Shown here: positions 1-7,269 of the stretch, piece after piece | How the letters are laid out: each line of letters starts with the position of its first letter | Position numbering within the stretch: position 1 is the first letter of the stretch | Assembly: GCF_010206195.1 (NCBI RefSeq) | Contig: NZ_VIQT01000009.1 | Coordinates: 535,747 to 599,746 of the forward strand | Direction: 5' to 3' | Length of the DNA stretch: 64,000 nt | Source of the DNA: Anaerotruncus colihominis | GTDB taxonomy: Bacteria > Bacillota > Clostridia > Oscillospirales > Ruminococcaceae | Translations under genes and position numbers: made by a program | Notes under the pieces: model-generated | Seen by the model: only the letters and a program-made list of their open reading frames with translations | Database searches by the model: none | What the model was told of the DNA's origin: nothing

Positions 1-638
1 GCGTACCGGGCAGAGATACCCTGCATGATCAGGGCAGTCACCTCCTCCGGGTGTTCCGGCTTCTCCAGACCCCGGTTGATGGCGTTGGTCAGGCGGACGG
101 AGTCCTCGGAGGGAGCATAGCCCGGAGAGTCCGCTGGAGGCGTGTACTCCGCCGCTTGCCGCTCCACCTCCGACAGCAGGTCCGCATCGGGAATGGTGAC
201 GCTCATGCCGCACCCGTCACAGTGGAATCGAAGGGTATCTCTCCAGTAGTTGTTTGTGATCCGGCGCAGGCTGTGGCCGCAATGACCGCAGTGAAGCTTT
301 GGGGTCAGGCACAATGCTGGATGATTTCCCCGCTTGCGGGTCCTTTTTTCTTTCATTGCCTGTGCCATGCGGAAGGTCTCATCAGCTATAATCGCTGGGT
401 AGTCGTGCGCTCCCATATAGCGTGGATTTTCAAGCGCCTGCCTGACTCGGTTTTTATCCCACTTGGGGCTTTCCGCACTGTAACAGTAGCCCTCCGTATT
501 TAAGGCGTCCGCAATCTGATCCCGGCTTTTTCCCGCGAGGTAGAGGGAAAATATCCGTTTTACTCCCGCTGCTTCCTGGGATTGGGTAACGATCATCCCG
601 CTCTGTATCCGATAACCGTATGGCATTTTTCTGTTCAT
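1..638 (-). CDS. Recombinase-like protein without catalytic domain (3' end outside window)
   Basis: An open frame of more than 210 codons runs off the left edge. It starts with MNRKMPYGYR, which matches the beginning of the second (DNA-binding, PF07508-type) domain of large serine recombinases, and continues into a zinc ribbon (LHCGHCG, then FHCDGCG). The N-terminal resolvase domain with its catalytic serine is absent, so it cannot cut DNA alone. The start ATG overlaps the stop of the full-length recombinase upstream (ATGA), with a GGAGG site inside that gene, so the two are translationally coupled. By inference it is an accessory or regulatory partner of the catalytic recombinase. It could also be a decayed paralogue, but the frame is intact throughout the visible part. 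Confidence 0.8.
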   Translation of the reverse strand, partial: MNRKMPYGYRIQSGMIVTQSQEAAGVKRIFSLYLAGKSRDQIADALNTEGYCYSAESPKWDKNRVRQALENPRYMGAHDYPAIIADETFRMAQAMKEKRTRKRGNHPALCLTPKLHCGHCGHSLRRITNNYWRDTLRFHCDGCGMSVTIPDADLLSEVERQAAEYTPPADSPGYAPSEDSVRLTNAINRGLEKPEHPEEVTALIMQGISARY

Positions 639-2200
639 CTCGTTTCCCTCCAGAGCGGTTCAGCCACATCAAAGCCGCCTCTCAGGCGGAACCGCAGAAC
701 ATGGTCGGTATCCACTGTGATTTTCTCAACCATCTCGTTGAACAATTCCTCATCGAACTCATCCATCTGTTCCGGCCCTTGATGAAGTGTTTCCACAGTC
801 TGACGCAGGGCATCCGCCATTTCGCTGATGTCATCATTTCTCAGCAGTCTCCGCCGTTTGGCCCGGAGCTGGGTCAGCTGTGCGTCCAGGGCGGCCAGCT
901 TGGCGGCACAGGCGTCCGCGTCCAGCAGACCGCTGGCGCGGAGTTTGCTGATCTTATAGTTCTGTTCGGTAGCCTGGGCGATGGCCCGATTGACCTCCAG
1001 CATGGCTGGATTCTCCCGCTGCACAGCGGATTCCAGAGCCTCCATCTGGTCAAGAGCGGGCCGCAGGATGATGCCCTCATGGAGCCGCAGCTTGTTGTAC
1101 ATCCGAATAAAGGCCGTGTAGATATCTCTCTCCCGGACAGACAGGTTTGGGCAGGCGCCCTTCCCATTCCTATTGCCGTCTTTGTGGCCTGAACAGACCC
1201 AATTATTTGCCCCGTGCCGGTCAACCGTGCGGTAAAATGTTGCGCCACACTTTCCGCAGATCATTTTCCTCGTCAATGGGAATTTGGACGGCGCAGAAGC
1301 GGGCGCTTTTTTCTTCTTTCGGAGGGCCTGCACTTTGTCGAATATTTCCTGGCTGATGATAGCGGGATGACTGTTTTCTATATAGAACTGATCCACTTCG
1401 CCCCGGTTTTTCACGCTGATGTATGGAAATCCGGTTGTAAAAGTTTTCTGACATAGGGTATTGCCTGTGTATTTTTCGTTTCGCAGCCAGCAGGCGACAG
1501 CATACGGTATCCACGCTGTCGCCCCGTGTTTCTTGGGAACACCTCTGCGGTTCATTTCTTCCGCGATTGCGACGATGCCCTGTCCGTTCAGATAGGATTC
1601 AAACACCCAGCGGATCACTTCCGCCTCCTCCGGCACGATCTCCAGCCGTCCGCCTCCCGCGTTCCGGTATCCATACGGTGGGCTGCTTGCTATGAATTCA
1701 CCCCGTTCCATTCTCCGGCGATACCCCATGCGGATATTCTGTGAGATGGACATGGACTCCTGCTGGGCCAGGGAACCGGAAACGCTCACCATCAATTCTG
1801 TGGTGAGCGTTCCGGTGTCAATATTCTCTTTTTCAAACTGAACGGTCACGCCCAGCCGCATCAGCTCCCGCAGAGCGGCAAGGCAGTCCTTGGTGTTCCG
1901 GGAGAAGCGGGAGATGGACTTGACCAGCACCCGGTCGATCTTGCCCTTCCGGCAGTCGGCCAGAAGCCGGTTGAAGTCCTCCCGCTTGTCCGTTTTCGTG
2001 CCGCTGGCCGCTTCGTCAGCGTAAATGTCCACCAGCTCCCAGCCCTCATGCTGGCTGATCAACTCGGTGTAGCTGCGGATCTGGGAGGCGTAAGACGATG
2101 CCTGCTCATCGAGGTCCGTGCTGACACGGCAGTATGCCGCCACCCGAAGGGTATCGGGCCTGCCCTCGCTGGGCGGGATGATGGTGATATTCTTGCTCAT
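635..2200 (-). CDS. Large serine recombinase (catalytic)
   Basis: Protein of 521 residues. An N-terminal resolvase domain (about 17-165) carries the nucleophile Ser27 in YCRVSTD and the SRFSRN and RMGYRRRMERG segments typical of the family. The recombinase domain follows (PPYGYR, about 170-290), then a zinc ribbon (CGKCGATF ... CSGH ... CPN, about 315-350) and a charged coiled coil (about 375-470). This is the architecture of the TnpX/TndX-type enzymes that excise and insert conjugative transposons without target duplication. AAAGGAGG precedes the ATG. It is the likely excision/integration enzyme of the element and is coupled to the catalytic-domain-less protein downstream. The exact specificity and attachment site cannot be read from this window. 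Confidence 0.93.
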   Translation of the reverse strand: MSKNITIIPPSEGRPDTLRVAAYCRVSTDLDEQASSYASQIRSYTELISQHEGWELVDIYADEAASGTKTDKREDFNRLLADCRKGKIDRVLVKSISRFSRNTKDCLAALRELMRLGVTVQFEKENIDTGTLTTELMVSVSGSLAQQESMSISQNIRMGYRRRMERGEFIASSPPYGYRNAGGGRLEIVPEEAEVIRWVFESYLNGQGIVAIAEEMNRRGVPKKHGATAWIPYAVACWLRNEKYTGNTLCQKTFTTGFPYISVKNRGEVDQFYIENSHPAIISQEIFDKVQALRKKKKAPASAPSKFPLTRKMICGKCGATFYRTVDRHGANNWVCSGHKDGNRNGKGACPNLSVRERDIYTAFIRMYNKLRLHEGIILRPALDQMEALESAVQRENPAMLEVNRAIAQATEQNYKISKLRASGLLDADACAAKLAALDAQLTQLRAKRRRLLRNDDISEMADALRQTVETLHQGPEQMDEFDEELFNEMVEKITVDTDHVLRFRLRGGFDVAEPLWRETR

Positions 2201-2233
2201 CTGGCGTGGCCTCCTTTCCTCTGGGTACCGACA

Positions 2234-2262
2234 ACACTACCACACCTTGGCGGGAATAGCTA
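2234..2262 (-). promoter_or_regulatory. Promoter of shared type (TAGCTA-17 bp-TAGTGT)
   Basis: On the minus strand TAGCTA is followed after exactly 17 bp by TAGTGT, 34 bases before the recombinase ATG. The same -35-like element and spacing occur at 37321-37349 and 62425-62453. The -35 is embedded in an inverted repeat (GGGAATAG, six bases, CTATTCCC at 2252-2273) that could be an operator. The promoter assignment is inferred from position and from the three-way match. Confidence 0.45.
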
Positions 2263-2265
2263 TCA

Positions 2266-2415
2266 CTATTCCCAAACAGTCTGGGGGCGGTACTTGTCCC
2301 GCGCCAGCCGTTTGGCGGCGTACAGTTCCTCCAGAGTCAGCAGTCCAGCGGCGGCGGCCTTTTCCAGCAGGCGGGTCAACAGGATATACCGCAGTTCGCT
2401 CTTTGTGTCGATCAT
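2266..2415 (-). CDS. Small SHOCT-like protein, 49 aa
   Basis: A short frame between helicase and recombinase encodes 49 residues beginning MIDTKSELRY and ending YRPQTVWE. Its ATG overlaps the helicase stop (ATGA), which supports real, coupled translation. The sequence forms two amphipathic helices (RYILLTRLLEKA, then LTLEELYAAKRLA), resembling the short C-terminal SHOCT helical hairpin. The function is unknown. A role with the neighbouring recombinase is only a guess from position. The stop lies in the inverted repeat of the recombinase promoter. Confidence 0.7.
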   Translation of the reverse strand: MIDTKSELRYILLTRLLEKAAAAGLLTLEELYAAKRLARDKYRPQTVWE

Positions 2416-4337
2416 GCGGATGCCTCCCGGAAATAGTCCGGCCCTTTCACCTGCTGAATAAATCGTGCCACGTCCTCCAAGCTGCCGGTAATCGGCATCT
2501 CCGGCAGGGCGGCCAGCGCGTCCTTGCTGTAACGCTTGCCCTGGGCGACCCGCTCATCCAGGATCGCCACCACGCAGGTGTCGGTTTCGGTGCGAATGGC
2601 CCGCCCGAAACCCTGCTTCAGCTTGATCTGCATCTCCGGCACTACCACCGCCTTGATGAACAGTCGGAGGGTGGGATGATTTTCCCGCTCCTTTTCCTTC
2701 AGAGCGTCCGGCACGGCGAAGGGCAGGCGGGGGATGATCAGCAGGGATACACAGTCGCCGGGGAAGTCGAATCCCTCCCAGGCGGCCCCCGCCGCCAGCA
2801 GCACACTGCCGGGGCTGGCCTTGAACTGCTCCGTGGTATGGATGGCGCTGCGGCCCATGGTGAACAGCGGATAGCGCAGGCCGTGGCCCGGCAGACGTTC
2901 CTTCACCGCCGACATGGCGGCGTAGGACGTGAACAGCGCCAGGGCATGGCCTTGGGCCGCGTCCAGCAGGGCGGCGATCTCCTTCGCCAGTTCGTCATAG
3001 TAGGCGGCTTTCTGCCTGGGCGGAAATTTGGGTAAGTACAGCAGACAGTTTTGCCGGTAGTCGAAGGGCGAGGGGGCGACAGACTCCGTGACTCGGCTGT
3101 CGGTCAGCAGGCCCGTTTCCTCCTTGAATCGCCGGAAGTCCTTGCCCACAGCCAGGGTGGCAGAGGTGAGGACGGCGGGCCGCTCCTGCCGCCAGAGCGT
3201 CTGACGGAGCTGGGCGGTCAGGTCGGCAATGGTGGCGCACAGCATGGTGCCGCCATGGGTATCCTCCTCGGTGTAAAACACCATATCCGGGTGGCCCTGG
3301 TGGAACAGGGCCACGCTGGAGGAGACGTTCTTCAGCCGCCTGCGGGTTGCGGGTGTCAGCAGGCCGTGGAGCTGCCGGTTGATCACCGTCAGGCTTCGTT
3401 CCGGCGTGGCCAGCGATTTTTGGTAGTGGTTGAAGGGTTTGCCCTCTGGCGGGCGGTCCAGCTTCCGCAGCAGGGACTTGGTACTTTCGGTCAGTACTTC
3501 CGCTGCCAGCAGGAAGCGTTCTCCCCGCAGGCTGTGGGTGAGGGCGTGGATATCCTCCGCCGCCAGGGTCACCCCGAACATCTGACGAGCTGTCTCTGGC
3601 AGCTTGTGGGCCTCGTCCATGATGAGGGCGCAGGCATCCGGCAAAATGGGCTTTCGCCCGCTGCCCCGGTGGATGGCATCCGCCAGCAGCAGGTTGTGGT
3701 TGCAGATCTGGAAGAGATACCGCCCGGAGTCACAGTCCTCCAAAAATGCGCGATACCGGCAAACTTCCCGTCCGCAGTCACAAATCCGGGGGACGCAGAC
3801 GCGCTCCCGGTCATAGCCGCTGAGATGGGCCGCCTCGTCCATGTCAAGCTGTCCCCGCAGGGAGAGCAGGGCCGCGCCGGCTTTCCAGTTCTTCTTTTGA
3901 AGATCCAACTGGCCCAGCCGCTGTTCCAGCCGCGCATCGCAGACGTAGTGGGACTTCCCCTTGCGGATCACCGCCTGGAGGGGCTGGACGATTATGCCGT
4001 CCTCCGTCAGCACATCGGACAGCAACGGGAGATACTCGTCCCGTGCCGCGGTCTGGAGGGCAATGCTGGATGTGGAGACGAGGATGGGCTTCGCTCCCAG
4101 CCCGCAGGCGGTCCGGAAACGGCTGTACACCGTCCCGGCCACCAGGTAGGCGTAGGTCTTGCCGATCCCCGTCCCGGCGTCGCACAGGGCGATGCCGCCC
4201 TCCAGCATGGCGTCCAGCATCCGGTGGCAGAGCGCCGCCTGTTCGGGGCGCTCCGCCATGTTCCGGGTGGGGAAAAGGACTTTGAAGATCCTATCGATTT
4301 CGTTATGGGCATTCTGCCTGTTATTATCATAATTCAT
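2412..4337 (-). CDS. DinG/XPD-like superfamily 2 DNA helicase
   Basis: Protein of 641 residues with Walker A GTGIGKT at 55-61, a DEAH box (IMDEAHKL, about 240), and the C-terminal motif VI region QGFGRAIRTETD. Cysteines at YVCDARL and in the cluster CVPRICDCGREVC lie between motifs Ia and II where XPD/DinG enzymes bind a 4Fe-4S cluster. The family unwinds DNA 5' to 3' and removes R-loops and other structures. Here it probably helps process element DNA during transfer or recombination (inference from position before the recombinases). AAGGGG precedes the ATG at a rather long distance. The frame is full length with no sign of damage. Confidence 0.9.
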   Translation of the reverse strand: MNYDNNRQNAHNEIDRIFKVLFPTRNMAERPEQAALCHRMLDAMLEGGIALCDAGTGIGKTYAYLVAGTVYSRFRTACGLGAKPILVSTSSIALQTAARDEYLPLLSDVLTEDGIIVQPLQAVIRKGKSHYVCDARLEQRLGQLDLQKKNWKAGAALLSLRGQLDMDEAAHLSGYDRERVCVPRICDCGREVCRYRAFLEDCDSGRYLFQICNHNLLLADAIHRGSGRKPILPDACALIMDEAHKLPETARQMFGVTLAAEDIHALTHSLRGERFLLAAEVLTESTKSLLRKLDRPPEGKPFNHYQKSLATPERSLTVINRQLHGLLTPATRRRLKNVSSSVALFHQGHPDMVFYTEEDTHGGTMLCATIADLTAQLRQTLWRQERPAVLTSATLAVGKDFRRFKEETGLLTDSRVTESVAPSPFDYRQNCLLYLPKFPPRQKAAYYDELAKEIAALLDAAQGHALALFTSYAAMSAVKERLPGHGLRYPLFTMGRSAIHTTEQFKASPGSVLLAAGAAWEGFDFPGDCVSLLIIPRLPFAVPDALKEKERENHPTLRLFIKAVVVPEMQIKLKQGFGRAIRTETDTCVVAILDERVAQGKRYSKDALAALPEMPITGSLEDVARFIQQVKGPDYFREASA

Positions 4338-4726
4338 CCGTAAAATTCCCCTTGTTGGTTCATTTTCTCTTAGGTACTCATCGTATTCTCAGCTCGACCC
4401 CCGATGAGATATAGGGAACAGTAGCGGATAAGGCTTGGCAGACCTTCACGGACACATTCCAGGGGTCTCTACTGCTTTCAACCCAGGGGATGGCGGGCAG
4501 CTTTGCCAGAGCCGCCCCGCACAGGCTTTATCGCGGCCCGGAGGAAGCAACGCTCCCTCCGGGTCATGGCGCGCACTGTGCGTCTGTCCGTGTGGTGATC
4601 CGTACTGCTGGTATGAAATTGTCAAGGTGCAGGGGCTTTCGCCTTGGTTATATTGTAAAGGGCGCGGCTTCCGCTGAATAGAGAACGATAGACACACTCC
4701 CGTGACCATTGGACACACCCGCCGTC
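4338..4726. other. Non-coding stretch between helicase and regulator
   Basis: About 390 bases without a convincing gene: the reading frames here have no ribosome site and no family resemblance. A perfect stem-loop (CCCGGAGG ... CCTCCGGG with inner AGC/GCT pairs) lies at 4537-4563. I see no clear promoter. It probably carries the helicase leader and regulatory DNA. Confidence 0.5.
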
Positions 4727-5035
4727 TTAAAGGTTGGCCTGGAGTGTTGTCAGTCGGTCGATCAATTCGGCAATTTCCTTTTTTAACTGCACCATGCTTT
4801 TATGCTCCAGTGCATTGTCTCGTTCCGTGCCAAGGATGAGCGAGTCCATGGAGATATGGAAAAACTCGGAAAGCTGTATGAACAAATCTACTGAACAGCC
4901 TTTTGCCCCGGACTCGATCCGGCTCAAATAGCTTCGATCCATATTCAGTGCCTTGGCCATCTGGCCCTGGGTGTACCCATGTTGGATACGAAGGCTCTGG
5001 ATATATGCGCCGCTACGTTTTGTGTCATAATTCAT
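4727..5035 (-). CDS. XRE-family transcriptional regulator, 102 aa
   Basis: The N-terminal half is a Cro/C1 helix-turn-helix (LRIQHGYTQGQMAKALNMDR, with SYLSRIESG). The C-terminal part is a leucine-rich helix (LKKEIAELIDRL) suited to dimerisation. ATG at 5035 is preferred because GGAG lies nine bases upstream; an in-frame TTG five codons earlier sits on top of that site. It is a likely repressor of element functions, but its target is unknown. A minus-strand terminator-like hairpin upstream (5140-5198) insulates it. Confidence 0.85.
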   Translation of the reverse strand: MNYDTKRSGAYIQSLRIQHGYTQGQMAKALNMDRSYLSRIESGAKGCSVDLFIQLSEFFHISMDSLILGTERDNALEHKSMVQLKKEIAELIDRLTTLQANL

Positions 5036-5139
5036 TTGTATGTACTCCAATCTTAAAATTCGGGGCTGTGCGGTTTGAGATTGGAGGTCATGGGTATTCC
5101 GCTACGTAGGGCAGCCATTGGCATCTGTGTACCAGAAAA

Positions 5140-5198
5140 TTCGGCCAAAAACGACAAAACAGAGCGCCAGACAGTCTTAGAGACCGTCCGGCGCTCTG
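5140..5198 (-). terminator. Terminator-like hairpin, minus strand
   Basis: CAGAGCGCC.GAC.GTCT pairs with its complement across 5160-5198, and on the minus strand the stem is followed by GTTTTGTCGTTTTT. It has the form of an intrinsic terminator, although no minus-strand gene ends just before it. Confidence 0.6.
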
Positions 5199-5341
5199 CA
5201 TTTCTATGCATATGCTATCAAAGCACAGATTTAATACATACTTTGATGCCGATTCATGGATAGAAAGATGCCACAAGGAAAACGCAATTTTTTTGAGAAC
5301 TTGTCCCTCAAAATCAAGAAACCGCCCATAGCACTCCTTTT

Positions 5342-5396
5342 CGGCATTTCATAGGCGGGCAGCACAAATAGGCCCTGCCGTGAAAGCCGTTTTTTT
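5342..5396 (+). terminator. Intrinsic terminator, plus strand
   Basis: A long stem built of CGGC/GCCG, TTTCA/TGAAA and GGCAG/CTGCC segments is followed directly by seven T. This is a clear plus-strand terminator with no gene upstream of it, hence a possible end of a small RNA. Confidence 0.65.
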
Positions 5397-5439
5397 AATG
5401 CTTCCAGCAGAACCTCTTATTTTCTGAAATGGATATTAA

Positions 5440-5460
5440 AGTATGTATTTTTTACATACT
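5440..5460 (+). promoter_or_regulatory. Operator-like inverted repeat AGTATGT-N7-ACATACT
   Basis: A perfect 7-bp inverted repeat separated by seven bases lies 58 bases before the XRE gene at 5518, the usual size of a Cro/C1 operator. Autoregulation is inferred. ACATACT also occurs alone near 5230. Confidence 0.5.
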
Positions 5461-5517
5461 ATAAGGGAATGTATTTCCGCTTTCCGGCACGATAGAATAT
5501 ATTTGAGGTGAGTTACT

Positions 5518-5874
5518 ATGCCGGAAACCAAATTACGATTTTTAGGAAGCCAAATTCGTGCCGCAAGAAAAAGAAACCATCTAACCCAGCAAAAATTGGC
5601 AGATAAAACTGGCTTGGCAATTAAAACCGTCCAAGAAACGGAGAAAGGTAAGAAAAATGCTACATACGATACACTTTCCAGGCTGATCGAGTGTCTGGGC
5701 ATATCGGCAGACACATTGTTTCCAACAAAAACACCGATTTCAGATGAAAAATTGCAGAACCTTATCAGGAAGGTTCAATCATGCAATGCAAAAAATCAGG
5801 AAATACTGTTGAATACAATCAACTTTCTGGCGGATCAACTGTTATCTGAGCAGGAAAAAAACGATTCCGATTAA
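5518..5874 (+). CDS. XRE-family transcriptional regulator, 118 aa
   Basis: Helix-turn-helix at about residues 10-65 (GSQIRAARKRNHLTQQKLAD, then LAIKTVQETEKGK), of the Cro/C1 family, followed by a helical C-terminal part of no known type. GAGGTG precedes the ATG by eight bases. An inverted repeat in front (5440-5460) suggests it controls itself. It is one of the few plus-strand genes and is followed by its own intrinsic terminator. The AT-rich composition differs from the transfer genes, so it may belong to a different insertion. Confidence 0.85.
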   Translation: MPETKLRFLGSQIRAARKRNHLTQQKLADKTGLAIKTVQETEKGKKNATYDTLSRLIECLGISADTLFPTKTPISDEKLQNLIRKVQSCNAKNQEILLNTINFLADQLLSEQEKNDSD

Positions 5875-5912
5875 ATCCAGTAAGGGTTAGCTTTTATCCC
5901 TGCTGGATTTTT
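5873..5912 (+). terminator. Intrinsic terminator of the XRE gene
   Basis: AAATCCAG and CTGGATTT pair around an inner AGGG/CCCT stem, followed by TTTTT. A second hairpin without a T-run (GCAAGGG ... CCCTTGC) lies at 5925-5954. Confidence 0.75.
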
Positions 5913-6006
5913 AGTGAAAAAAGCGGTAGCAAGGGCAATCACTCCCTTGCTGCCAGCATGGCTCTTTCAACAGAAAGTTGATTAGTGTATTCACTTTAGC
6001 TGCCAT

Positions 6007-6150
6007 TCAATAGTCTACCGGCTCGTCGGAGTAATGCTTCTCCGCGTTGGCCTTTGCCCGTTTGAGATTTCTGCTGAAATTCCGGGCCACTGTCTTGGTA
6101 AAGGAATCCACCATGGCAATGATCCGTTTTTCGTCAGAGGGAGACATCAT
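6007..6150 (-). CDS. Small conserved-type helical protein, 47 aa
   Basis: The start ATG at 6150 has AAGGAGGG eight bases upstream; longer in-frame starts have none. The protein begins MMSPSDEKRIIAMVDSFTKT and is rich in basic residues (NFSRNLKRAKANAEKHY). Short proteins of this kind are common beside conjugative transposon modules, but I cannot assign a function. It stands alone between two terminators. Confidence 0.65.
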   Translation of the reverse strand: MMSPSDEKRIIAMVDSFTKTVARNFSRNLKRAKANAEKHYSDEPVDY

Positions 6151-6335
6151 GCCGCATCCCTCCTTTTTTGCAGATTTGAGCTGGTTAGTCTGTTTCGCCT
6201 CCTCACATAACCAGAACACATCTCAAGGGTGCAAACCGGAAAGTTTTTGAAAAATATTTTGAAAAAATTTTTTTGAGTGTATAAATCTATCTAAAAACTG
6301 GTTAAGAGCCGCACATACAATTTCCCTCCTTAGAC

Positions 6336-6374
6336 AAAATGGGCCAATCCGCACAAGGCAGACTGGCCCATTTT
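6336..6374. terminator. Bidirectional terminator after the ABC operon
   Basis: AAAATGGGCCA pairs with TGGCCCATTTT around an 18-base loop. Read on the minus strand it ends the ABC transporter operon. It overlaps the left copy of a 34-bp direct repeat. Confidence 0.7.
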
Positions 6375-6378
6375 GGCA
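6345..6378 (+). repeat. 34-bp direct repeat, left copy
   Basis: It starts CAATCCGCACAAGG and matches 30 of 34 bases with 10627-10660. The pair brackets the whole ABC transporter/two-component cassette. It could be a scar of cassette acquisition or a duplicated regulatory/terminator element. Confidence 0.8.
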
Positions 6379-6405
6379 AGTGCTTGTCTTGCCCTGAAAA
6401 ATAAG

Positions 6406-7053
6406 TTATGAAGATTTCTCGCTTTGCTCTATCTGTAATTCACCCTTTTTCAGCCGGAACACCACATCCGCCTGTTTTGCCAGCTCACCTGAGTGGGTAA
6501 CAACTATCACGCATTTCTTCATCTGATGGGCGCTTTCTTTCAAGATTTCCGTAATATCCCCAGCCGTATCCTCGTCCAGATTGCCGGTAGGCTCGTCCGC
6601 CAGAATCACCGGAGCTTCGCTTGCGAGCGCCCTTGCAATGGCTACCCGCTGCTGCTGGCCGCCGGAGAGTTTCAGCACGTTCCGTTTGGATTCCTCCCTC
6701 GTCAGCCCCAGCCGTTCCAGAAACGGGAGTGCCGGTTTCTTTGAAGTCAGCCGGACATTCTCCTGCGGGGTCATATAGTCAATCAGGTTGTAGCTCTGAA
6801 AGATAAAAGAAACATTCTTTTTCCGATGGCCTGCCAATCCGGCCTGTGCAATGTCTTTCCCTTCAAACAGGATATTCCCGCTTGTGGGGCTGTCCAGACC
6901 GCCCAGCAGGGATAGAAGGGTTGTCTTGCCGCACCCGGACGGGCCGAGAATGGCATACATTTTTCCCGCCTCCATCTGCGCATTGATCCCTCTCAGCACC
7001 TTCCTCTTTTTGTCATAAGAGTATGTTAGATTTTGCAGTTCCAAAATTCCCAT
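6406..7053 (-). CDS. ABC transporter ATP-binding protein (MacB/LolD type)
   Basis: Protein of 215 residues with Walker [10 protein letters not shown] (37-45), signature [14 protein letters not shown] (about 129), Walker [14 protein letters not shown] (about 152) and the H-loop in VVTHSGE. It is the ATPase partner of the FtsX-type permease encoded upstream in the same operon, with a lipoprotein between them. Such mechanotransmission transporters with a dedicated sensor kinase usually handle cell-envelope-active peptides or antibiotics. That role is inferred from the set of neighbours rather than from this sequence alone. Confidence 0.92.
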   Translation of the reverse strand: MGILELQNLTYSYDKKRKVLRGINAQMEAGKMYAILGPSGCGKTTLLSLLGGLDSPTSGNILFEGKDIAQAGLAGHRKKNVSFIFQSYNLIDYMTPQENVRLTSKKPALPFLERLGLTREESKRNVLKLSGGQQQRVAIARALASEAPVILADEPTGNLDEDTAGDITEILKESAHQMKKCVIVVTHSGELAKQADVVFRLKKGELQIEQSEKSS

Positions 7054-7064
7054 AGAGGCACCTC

Positions 7065-7253
7065 CTATTCACCTTCGGGCACAAATTCATAGTCAAAATC
7101 ATAGTCCTTTACTTTATCCGGCACCTCGTAATCTATGATGGGCGAGCCGGATTGCTCCTGCGTTTCGTCTGATTTATTCTCCTTGGGGGTACACCCTGTG
7201 AACAGCAATCCCACAAAAAGGAGGACAGAAAACATTTTCCATACTTTTTTCAT
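7065..7253 (-). CDS. Small lipoprotein of the ABC cassette, 62 aa
   Basis: The signal peptide MKKVWKMFSVLLFVGLLF ends in a lipobox TGC; Cys21 would be lipidated. The mature part is acidic (DYEVPDKVKDYDFDYEFVPEGE). It lies between permease and ATPase genes with short gaps, so it is part of the same transcript and probably sits on the outer face of the membrane beside the permease. It has no family I recognise. Confidence 0.75.
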   Translation of the reverse strand: MKKVWKMFSVLLFVGLLFTGCTPKENKSDETQEQSGSPIIDYEVPDKVKDYDFDYEFVPEGE

Positions 7254-7269
7254 ATCGTTACCGCCTTTC

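Larger units (their letters stand above)
5051..5517. other. Structured non-coding region between two XRE genes
   Basis: About 470 bases without a supportable gene but with three separate stem-loops: 5160-5198, 5288-5310 (TTTTGAG ... CTCAAAA) and 5342-5389 followed by a run of seven T. It also holds the promoter/operator of the plus-strand XRE gene (5440-5460). A small structured RNA on the plus strand ending at 5396 is possible but has no clear promoter. Confidence 0.45.

Noticed and set aside
3051..4343. A 430-codon plus-strand frame opposite the DinG-like gene
   Set aside because: Shadow frame; the helicase motifs on the minus strand are complete.
4446..4718. A 90-codon minus-strand frame upstream of the helicase
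   Set aside because: No ribosome site, no recognisable family, and composition unlike neighbouring proteins; treated as non-coding.
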